The notes beneath the pieces are model-generated. The model had not been told where the DNA came from, did no database searches, and saw only the letters and a list, made by a program, of their open reading frames with translations. A stretch of 64,000 bases of DNA from positions 20,939 to 84,938 of the forward strand of contig JAUXTU010000118.1 in assembly GCA_030679145.1 (NCBI GenBank). The letters run 5' to 3'. The position numbers were made by a program, and so were the translations under genes. The DNA is from Bacteroidota bacterium. Its GTDB lineage: Bacteria > Bacteroidota > Ignavibacteria > UBA10030 > UBA8401. Shown piece after piece: positions 1 to 6,400 of the stretch. The stretch's first letter is position 1. Every line of letters begins with the position of its first letter.

Positions 1-3000
1 GGGAGTGATGGTCATTTCATCATTGTACAGTGTTCCGTCTTTCCGTTTATTAACAAACTCACCTCTCCATGCTTTCCCCGTCAGAATTGTCTCCCACATA
101 TTCTTATAAATTTCTTCCGATTGTTTGCCGGATTTTAAGAGTTTTGGATTTTTTCCTTTGACCTCTTGCAGTGTATAACCGGTCATAGAAGTAAAAGCAT
201 TATTCACCCAAACGATCGCACCGTCAATATTCGTGATCACAATTCCATTTGCTGCTGTTTCAAATGCGGTCAAGAATAATAATTGCAGTTCCTCGATCTT
301 TTTCCGTTCAGTGATATCCTCTGCAACACCGATGAGAGCGATACTCTCTCCTTGTTCGTTTCGAATAGCGGAGGTGGAAAGATCGATAAAAAATTCTTCA
401 CCGTTCTTTTTACGATTTAAGAGTTCGCCGCGCCAATTTCCTTGTTTGGTATGCTCCAGAATACCGGAAACCACAACCGGATCGTTCTTAGGAGAGCTCA
501 GTATTGAAATATGCTTGCCTATAACTTCATCAGCCTTGTACCCATACTTTGTGCAGAACGCATCATTCACAAAAGTAATCATATCATTCAGATCGGTAAT
601 GCTTACACATTCAGTAATGCTGCGAAGCGCATGGGCAAGCATGGAAATTTGTTCTTCAGATTTTCTCCGTCCGGTGATATCCCTAATAATTCCTGTATAA
701 TATTTCACGGAAGATAATTCCCATTCCGCTAACGATAATTCTATAGGGAATTCTTTCCCGCTCTTATGTAATCCAAATAGTTCTATCGTCCGCCCGATCA
801 CATGACGTTCCCCGTGTTGTTTCATTCGGTTCAAACCGATCCGGTGTTCATCAAGATACCGAAGTGGAATTATTTTTTCCAACGTTGTTCCCAGTACTTC
901 TGCTTCTGTATATCCGAATATTTTTTTTGCCGCAGGGTTCCACTGTAATATTATTCCATTTTCATCGCCTGTGATAACAGCGTCATTTGCAGACTGTGTG
1001 ACAGACCGGAATCGAAATTCACTTTCGCGCAACCTGATCTCTGCCTGCTTACTTTCGGTAACATCTCTATTACTAACGCGCCTGCCAATATAATTATGAT
1101 GTTCATCAAAGATCGGTCTGCATATATGACTAATATTTACAATTGAACCATTCTTGGTAATTATTCTGAATTCCGCTTCACTCGATTGTTCTTTATGTTC
1201 AACTAAATGAACTTTCCTAAAATGTTCCGCCATAGAAGCAGCATCATCGGGATGTATTATTTTTTCTACTAATAGAGGATCTGAAATAAATTCATTTTGG
1301 GTATAACCGGTTATTATTTCACAAGAAGGAGAGATATATACAATTTGTTTATGTTCGTTTTTCAAGTATTCCCAATCATGCGTATAATCTGCAAGGGTAC
1401 GGAATTTTTGTTCGCTTAAACGTAAAACTTCTTCTGCTTTCTTGCGCTCGCTGATATCCCGTTGAATTCCAAGAAATCCAATGATACTTCCTGCTTCATC
1501 AAACATCGGACTTGCAGATCCGTCAATATTAATAAGCTTTCCATCTTTGCTCTTATTAATTAGTTCTGTCTTTACTTCATTTCCATTCAATAAGGTCTTC
1601 CAAAAGCCATCGTAGATTTGTGGTTCTAACAATCCACTTTTAAGAATACGCGGGGTTACTTTGCCAACAACATCGACCGCAGCATAGCCGTATAGGTTTG
1701 TGAATCCTGGATTGATGAATGTAAAAATGCCAGTTTTGTCTGTAAGAAATATTGCTTCGCTGGAATTGTTTACGGCTTTGCTTAATTTTAAGAATGCATC
1801 CTCTGTCTGTTTGCGTTCGGTGATATTTTCACAAGTGATGAATACCGATACTTTCCCCTCCGAGGAGGTCATCGCACGAGCTTTTTCACTCACCCACAAA
1901 ATGGTCCCATCCTTACGAACTTTGCGTAGCTCCCAAGAATGTTCCATACCGATATTTTCCAAACATTGCTTTACCTGTGCTTGAGCGGCTGATTGTTGGT
2001 CGGAAGGGAATACTTTTAGAACTGATCCTCCAATCAATTCTTCAGGTGAATAACCAAGGTGGTTGGCGCCATATTTGTTTACGGAAAGAACGAGACCTTC
2101 TATATCTATGGTAAAGAACATTAAGGGTGTACTGTCATACAAGTTGCGATAACGTTCTCCACTCAGAATCATCGCTTTCTCCGCTTGCTTGCGCTCAGTG
2201 ATGTTACTGGAAATTGCCAATTGAACCGTTTTACCAAAATAGTTTTCCAATGGAGTAGCATGGGTTTCCATCGTTTGGATATTCCCTTTAAGACTTACTA
2301 TTCGAAATTCTAAAGTTCCACTCTTTCCCGCACACACGCTTTTATTGAAATTTATGAACGATGTTCTATCATTTTCATCGATGAGATCATAAAGTGATTT
2401 TCCTATCACTTCCTCTTCCGAATCAGCACCAATCATTTTCATTCCCGCCGCATTCATAAACAATAACTTTCCGTCGGAATCTACAAGTTTAATGCACTCA
2501 GTCCCTGTATTTATAATGTTTTGTAAAAATAAGGTGCTCTGCTTCAATTCTTGTTCAGCACGCTTGCGTTCGGTGATGTCGCGGAAAATGCTTAGAAGTA
2601 ACTGCTTGTCGCCATTAGTTTCAAGAAATGCATTCGACATTTCCACATTCAATAGGTTCCCGGATCGCAGCTTCAATTCCGCTTCCATTTTTGGAACGAT
2701 TGTTCTTGTGGAGAATCTTTCCTTATAATGTTGTATCGCTGTTTGATCCTCTTCATCAGAAGATAAGTATACGATGTTTATCGACTGCCCCTCAATTGCC
2801 TCCTTCTTCGCTCCGACTAATTTACAATAAGCATCGTTTACTGCAATAATTGTTCCTTTATTGTCAGTGATTCGCATTCCATCAACGGAGTTTTCCCAGA
2901 CGGATCGGAACCTTTCTTCGCTGGCTTTCAACGCTTCTTCCGCTTGCTTGCGTTCGGTGATGTCTCGAACGGTGATCTGGACAGCATTTTCTTTGTCATA

Positions 3001-3846
3001 AATAACCGGTATTGCTTTTACTTCAACATCAACGACAGAGCCGTCCAATCGTAAAAATTTTTCTTCTGCCGTTGGCAATGATTTTCTCAATGTCATTGTT
3101 TCCATCATCCTCTTTGCAACTAACTCTTTAGAATCAGGATGTACAAAGTCAATGACAGATCTTCCGATCAAATCATCAACGTTTGATGCTCTCATAAGTG
3201 TTACGCTTGATTGATTGGCAAAGACAATTTTCCCTTTGCTATAAATAGCAATAGCATCCGGCGAACCTTCCACAAGCAAGCGGTACTTTTGTTCACTCTC
3301 GCTTAGATTCTCTTCGATTTTTTGCCTGGTTTCATTTTCATTTCTTAAATCTTCAAGAAGATTTAATGTGGCTGTGTGAGTTGCAGTAAGATCACGGGTT
3401 TGTTCTTTAATCAATCTGTCGAGTTTTTCGCTTTCCTCGCGCTTCCCGATATTGGCGTTTTTAATTTTTATCATTGCCCGAATCTGGGCGAATAGTTCCA
3501 TTGGCTCAATGGGTCTGGCTAGGAATGCCTCCGCGCCGGCTTCCAAAGCACGCAAACAATTTTTCTTATCTCGTTTAAACGAAGTAACAATAATGATCGG
3601 AATATCGCTCAGTGTTTTATCGGCTTTAAGCGTTTGACACACTTCAAAACCATCCATATCGGGCATAACAAGATCGAGCAATATAACATCCGGGTTTTCG
3701 GCAGCTGCTAGTTTAAGTCCACTTTTTCCATCCGGCGCAGTCAATGTTATAGCTTCAGGAAATGCATCTTTTATCATCAATTTCAGAATGACCAAATTGT
3801 CATTGGTGTCATCAATGGCCAGTATTTTAATTTTTCCATTTTTCAT
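1..3846 (-). CDS. Receiver plus nine-PAS sensor protein, C-terminus beyond window edge
   Basis: The frame is open from an ATG at 3846 to the first base of the window (1282 codons), so the C-terminus, where a kinase core would be expected, is not visible. Residues 1-120 form a response-regulator receiver with acidic pair D12/D13, phosphoacceptor D58 in LLDLVMPDMDG, and T88. The conserved Lys that normally precedes Pro is Arg111 (LARPIE). A short helical linker follows, then nine PAS/PAC modules of roughly 125 residues, each closed by a D-I-T-E-R-K-like linker. No membrane segment is seen, so a cytoplasmic multi-input sensor is inferred. GGGA six bases before the ATG supports the start. The first PAS closely resembles that of the downstream-encoded receiver-PAS protein at 4776-5717. 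It is probably a hybrid histidine kinase, but a different output domain cannot be excluded. Confidence 0.9.
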   Translation of the reverse strand, partial: MKNGKIKILAIDDTNDNLVILKLMIKDAFPEAITLTAPDGKSGLKLAAAENPDVILLDLVMPDMDGFEVCQTLKADKTLSDIPIIIVTSFKRDKKNCLRALEAGAEAFLARPIEPMELFAQIRAMIKIKNANIGKREESEKLDRLIKEQTRDLTATHTATLNLLEDLRNENETRQKIEENLSESEQKYRLLVEGSPDAIAIYSKGKIVFANQSSVTLMRASNVDDLIGRSVIDFVHPDSKELVAKRMMETMTLRKSLPTAEEKFLRLDGSVVDVEVKAIPVIYDKENAVQITVRDITERKQAEEALKASEERFRSVWENSVDGMRITDNKGTIIAVNDAYCKLVGAKKEAIEGQSINIVYLSSDEEDQTAIQHYKERFSTRTIVPKMEAELKLRSGNLLNVEMSNAFLETNGDKQLLLSIFRDITERKRAEQELKQSTLFLQNIINTGTECIKLVDSDGKLLFMNAAGMKMIGADSEEEVIGKSLYDLIDENDRTSFINFNKSVCAGKSGTLEFRIVSLKGNIQTMETHATPLENYFGKTVQLAISSNITERKQAEKAMILSGERYRNLYDSTPLMFFTIDIEGLVLSVNKYGANHLGYSPEELIGGSVLKVFPSDQQSAAQAQVKQCLENIGMEHSWELRKVRKDGTILWVSEKARAMTSSEGKVSVFITCENITERKQTEDAFLKLSKAVNNSSEAIFLTDKTGIFTFINPGFTNLYGYAAVDVVGKVTPRILKSGLLEPQIYDGFWKTLLNGNEVKTELINKSKDGKLINIDGSASPMFDEAGSIIGFLGIQRDISERKKAEEVLRLSEQKFRTLADYTHDWEYLKNEHKQIVYISPSCEIITGYTQNEFISDPLLVEKIIHPDDAASMAEHFRKVHLVEHKEQSSEAEFRIITKNGSIVNISHICRPIFDEHHNYIGRRVSNRDVTESKQAEIRLRESEFRFRSVTQSANDAVITGDENGIILQWNPAAKKIFGYTEAEVLGTTLEKIIPLRYLDEHRIGLNRMKQHGERHVIGRTIELFGLHKSGKEFPIELSLAEWELSSVKYYTGIIRDITGRRKSEEQISMLAHALRSITECVSITDLNDMITFVNDAFCTKYGYKADEVIGKHISILSSPKNDPVVVSGILEHTKQGNWRGELLNRKKNGEEFFIDLSTSAIRNEQGESIALIGVAEDITERKKIEELQLLFLTAFETAANGIVITNIDGAIVWVNNAFTSMTGYTLQEVKGKNPKLLKSGKQSEEIYKNMWETILTGKAWRGEFVNKRKDGTLYNDEMTITP

Positions 3847-3879
3847 AACATATCCCAATGTATTTGTGCTCGTTGTTGA

Positions 3880-4158
3880 ATCCTTTGTGTGCTTTGTGGT
3901 TTTTTCTTGCGTTCTTTGTGGTTAAACTTCTAACCACTAGGGACACTAAGACTTACACAAAGGTAACAAAGATTTTTTTTGTGCGCTTTGTGATTTTTCC
4001 TTGTGTTCTTTGTGGTTAAAATCCTTACCACGAGGAACACGAAGATTTACACAAGGGTCACAAAGATTTTTTGTGTGCTTTGTGATTTTTCTTTGTGTTC
4101 TTTGTGGTTAAAATCCTTACCACGAGGAACACGAAGATTTACACAATGGTCACAAATT
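3880..4158. repeat. Three tandem copies of a 92-94 bp palindromic repeat
   Basis: Three consecutive copies start near 3880, 3973 and 4066. The shared ACCAC(G/T)AGG block recurs at 3933, 4027 and 4119, giving periods of 94 and 92 bp. Each unit carries an imperfect inverted repeat: the arm GTGTTCTTTGTGGT, a loop of about ten bases (TAAAATCCTT), and the arm ACCACGAGGAACAC. CTTTGTG and CACAAAG form an outer pair. Copies 2 and 3 are nearly identical and copy 1 is diverged. The third copy runs into the stop codon of the GxxExxY gene. There are no unique spacers, so this is not a CRISPR array. Confidence 0.9.
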
Positions 4159-4530
4159 ACCATTGATAACTCTTCTAACACCATTTTTGAAAAGAACGGT
4201 ATTAAAGTTGATCAATAGACCTAATTTACAATTAGATAGTTTGAGATACGTAAGAATTTGAGCAAGATGAATGTCATTCAATGCATCAACCGCCTTAATC
4301 TCAACAATTAATTTCTTCTCTATCATCAAATCTATCCTGTACCCGATATCTAATTTCACTTCCTCATATACAAGAGGTAACGCCTTTTGTTTTTCAACGT
4401 AAAGACCTTGCTTGTTAATTTCGTACCATAAACATTCTTCATAGCTGCTTTCCAGTAAGCCCGGACCAAGAACTCGGTGCACTTTTAAGCCAAGGTCAAA
4501 AACAATTTTTGCAAGTTCATTTTCTGTCAT
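4150..4530 (-). CDS. GxxExxY protein (PD-(D/E)XK nuclease-like, PDDEXK_3 type)
   Basis: A 126-residue protein beginning MTENELAKIV. It carries the family signature GLLESSY (GxxExxY) near residue 25 and a PD-(D/E)XK-like core: the Asp of GYRIDLM followed by the E-x-K of IVEIKAV. Length and motif order match the family, whose biochemical role is, as far as I know, unestablished. I chose the ATG at 4530. The frame stays open upstream to an ATG at 4593, but those 21 extra codons (residues such as YHKIHKRKTT) are translated repeat sequence and lie before the conserved fold. The last codons and the TGA stop lie inside another repeat copy. The gene is therefore enclosed by the 92-bp palindromic repeats on both sides, which suggests that gene and repeats move or persist together. 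Confidence 0.85.
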   Translation of the reverse strand: MTENELAKIVFDLGLKVHRVLGPGLLESSYEECLWYEINKQGLYVEKQKALPLVYEEVKLDIGYRIDLMIEKKLIVEIKAVDALNDIHLAQILTYLKLSNCKLGLLINFNTVLFKNGVRRVINGNL

Positions 4531-4544
4531 ATTCTCTATCGTAA

Positions 4545-4735
4545 CCTTTGTGGTTTTCCTCTTGTGTATTTTGTGGTAAAGAAATAACCACAAGGAACAC
4601 TAAGATTTACACAAGGTTCACTATCACTTATTTTGTGCGCTTTGTGGTTTTCCTTTGTGCGCTTTGTGGTTTTCCTTTGTGCCCTTTGTGGTTTAGCTTT
4701 TAACCACAACGGACACTATGTTTGCATAAAAGATA
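4545..4735. repeat. Degenerate copies of the same palindromic repeat on the other side of the GxxExxY gene
   Basis: At least two diverged copies are recognisable by repeated (C/T)TTTGTGGTTTTCCT blocks, a GTGCGCTTTGTGG block present twice in direct succession (about 4635-4675), and ACCACAA(G/C)GGACACTA arms. An inverted pair TTTGTGGTTTAG / TTTTAACCACAA lies near 4685-4710. They are less regular than the copies at 3880-4158 but clearly the same family. Confidence 0.8.
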
Positions 4736-4775
4736 CAAAGATTTTTGAGTAAGAGAATATATATATTTATTTCAA

Positions 4776-5717
4776 TCACTCAACGATCTTATATTTTTCT
4801 TTATGTCCCGATTTTTTTAGAAGTTCGTTCACTTCCTTCTTAAGTTCAATCATCGTAAGTTCGCGCCCAACCGTAAGGCGGTGGAACCTCTCAAGCTCAT
4901 TCATCTTATTCAGCAGCACTTCTTTCGCCTTTTTACGCTCGGTGATATCGTGAACGATGATCTGGATAGCAGGTCTTTTATCATAGACGATCGGAATTGC
5001 TTTTATTTCTACGTCAACTTCGGAACCATCCGATCGTATAATTTTTTCTTCTGCCATCGGCAACGCCTTGCCCAACGTACTTGTTTCCGTCATTCTTTTC
5101 GCAATAAAATCTTTAGAATCAAAATGAAAATAATCGCCGACAGGCTTTCCAATCAATTTATCAACACTTGTGGTCCCCCAAAGCAATGCACTTGAAAAAT
5201 TGGCAAAGACAATTTTCCCTTCGCTATAAATTACAATAGCATCCGGTGAACCTTCTATCAGCGAACGGTACTTTTGTTCACTCTCCTGCAATATCCCTTC
5301 CGCTTCTTTTCGTTTCTTTCTTTCCATTGCTTCTTCGAGCGCCCGCTGTACTGCAACGGGTAGCCGATCGGGTTTATCTTTTAGAATATAATCAACAGCT
5401 CCTTGTTTAATGAGCTCGATGGCAGTTTCTTCTCCTATAGATCCGGAGACACAAAGAAAGGGAGTACCAGGAGAGATGATACAGGCTAATTGTAATGCTT
5501 TGAATGCATTGAAACCGGGTAACTTAAAATCGGATAAAATAATATCATATGCTCGGCTGTGTAGTTTAGCGGTAAAATCGTTTTCAGTTTCAACGCGTTC
5601 AATCTTTAAATGAAAACCGGCATCGGTCAACAATTCGCAGATGATCTCGAAGTCACGTTCAGAATCTTCGAGCGACAACACGGCGAGTGGGGCACCCGGT
5701 TTAATTTTTTGAGTCAT
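4776..5717 (-). CDS. Receiver-PAS protein without kinase domain
   Basis: A 313-residue cytoplasmic signalling protein. Residues 11-125 are a complete receiver: E17/D18 acidic pocket, phosphoacceptor D63 (LSDFKLPG), S91 at the Thr/Ser position and K113 (YILKDK). Residues about 145-265 are one PAS/PAC module ending in HDITERKKA. The last 45 residues are charged and helical (MIELKKEVNELLKK), a likely coiled coil. There is no HisKA or HATPase domain, so it probably acts as an adaptor or modulator for a neighbouring kinase. A good Shine-Dalgarno (AGGAG, seven bases before the ATG) supports the start. The PAS is very similar in sequence to the first PAS of the large sensor at 1-3846, indicating duplication between the two genes. 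Confidence 0.9.
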   Translation of the reverse strand: MTQKIKPGAPLAVLSLEDSERDFEIICELLTDAGFHLKIERVETENDFTAKLHSRAYDIILSDFKLPGFNAFKALQLACIISPGTPFLCVSGSIGEETAIELIKQGAVDYILKDKPDRLPVAVQRALEEAMERKKRKEAEGILQESEQKYRSLIEGSPDAIVIYSEGKIVFANFSSALLWGTTSVDKLIGKPVGDYFHFDSKDFIAKRMTETSTLGKALPMAEEKIIRSDGSEVDVEIKAIPIVYDKRPAIQIIVHDITERKKAKEVLLNKMNELERFHRLTVGRELTMIELKKEVNELLKKSGHKEKYKIVE

Positions 5718-5794
5718 AATATGCTCCTACAGTTTCAAGTTAATAACCGATGTTACGCAAGATGGTTTTTTTTCGAAAAATATTGAGTTTCGTC

Positions 5795-5864
5795 ATTCCA
5801 GCGTACGCTGGAATCCACGTTTTTGAGTTATTGTTGCAAGATGGATGCCAGCTTTCGCTGGCAT
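5795..5864. repeat. Paired short palindromes of a CCAGCGnnCGCTGG repeat type
   Basis: Two palindromes lie in the 245-bp gap between the two receiver genes. ATTCCAGCGTACGCTGGAAT (5795-5814) is perfect. ATGCCAGCTTTCGCTGGCAT (5845-5864) is an eight-base-pair stem with a four-base loop. They resemble the intergenic palindromic repeats of the type GTCATTCCAGCG...CGCTGGAATCC that occur in many genomes. Function is unknown; they could form hairpins in an RNA spanning the gap. Confidence 0.75.
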
Positions 5865-5962
5865 GGCAGCCCTTCTTTATTTGTTTTGTATAAAGTAAGT
5901 TAAGAATATTGTTTAAACAATGGTCATACTGAGCAAGATTTCCTGTTTAGTAATGTTATACC

Positions 5963-6400
5963 CTATTCTTTCGGCAGTTCATTGATCAACGCCCAGAATA
6001 CTCCCACTTGTTTAACCGCGTAAATAAATTCTTTGAAATCCACCGGCTTCACCACAAATGCATTGGTCCCTGAATCATAACTCTTTTTTAAGTCAGATTC
6101 TTCGCGGGACGATGTCAACATCACAACGGGAAGTTTTTTGAGCTGTTCATCTTTTCGAATTTCCTGCAGCACCTCCAAGCCGTCCATCCGCGGCATTTTA
6201 ATATCCAGCAATACGACTGCCGGATGTTCTTGTTTGCGGTCTTTAAATTTCCCTTCGTACCGTAGATATTCCATTGCCTCTACACCATCCTGCACAACTG
6301 TAACACGATTCGCAAGATTCAATTCAGATAACGCTTCAAGTGTCAATTCGACATCGTGCGGATTGTCTTCCACCAGCAGGATATCTTTTAGATTAGTCAT
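5963..6400 (-). CDS. Single-domain response regulator (Rcp1-like)
   Basis: A 145-residue stand-alone receiver with no output domain. All catalytic positions are present: E11/D12, phosphoacceptor D66 (LLDIKMPRMDG), T96 (VMLTSS) and K118 (VVKPVD). The length and the helical C-terminal extension (FIYAVKQVGVFWALINELP) match the Rcp1-type regulators that pair with phytochrome-like PAS kinases. Its ATG overlaps the stop codon of the kinase gene upstream in an ATGA arrangement, so translational coupling and a cognate kinase-regulator pair are very likely. Output presumably goes through protein contacts, because there is no DNA-binding domain. Confidence 0.95.
   Translation of the reverse strand: MTNLKDILLVEDNPHDVELTLEALSELNLANRVTVVQDGVEAMEYLRYEGKFKDRKQEHPAVVLLDIKMPRMDGLEVLQEIRKDEQLKKLPVVMLTSSREESDLKKSYDSGTNAFVVKPVDFKEFIYAVKQVGVFWALINELPKE

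Noticed and set aside
233..700. 155-codon open frame on the plus strand
   Set aside because: It is antisense to the PAS domains of the large sensor (1-3846), which shows clear domain conservation on the minus strand; similar antisense frames recur across all PAS genes.
1..3846. Possible pseudogene because no stop codon ends the large sensor
   Set aside because: The frame is simply cut by the window edge; no frameshift or internal stop was found in the 1282 codons.
3880..4158. Regular 92-94 bp tandem repeats considered as a CRISPR array
   Set aside because: The whole unit is repeated with no unique spacers, the unit is an imperfect palindrome far longer than CRISPR repeats, and no cas genes are near.
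4003..4218. 71-codon plus-strand frame across the repeats
   Set aside because: It translates repeat sequence and then runs antisense into the GxxExxY gene; no protein-like conservation.
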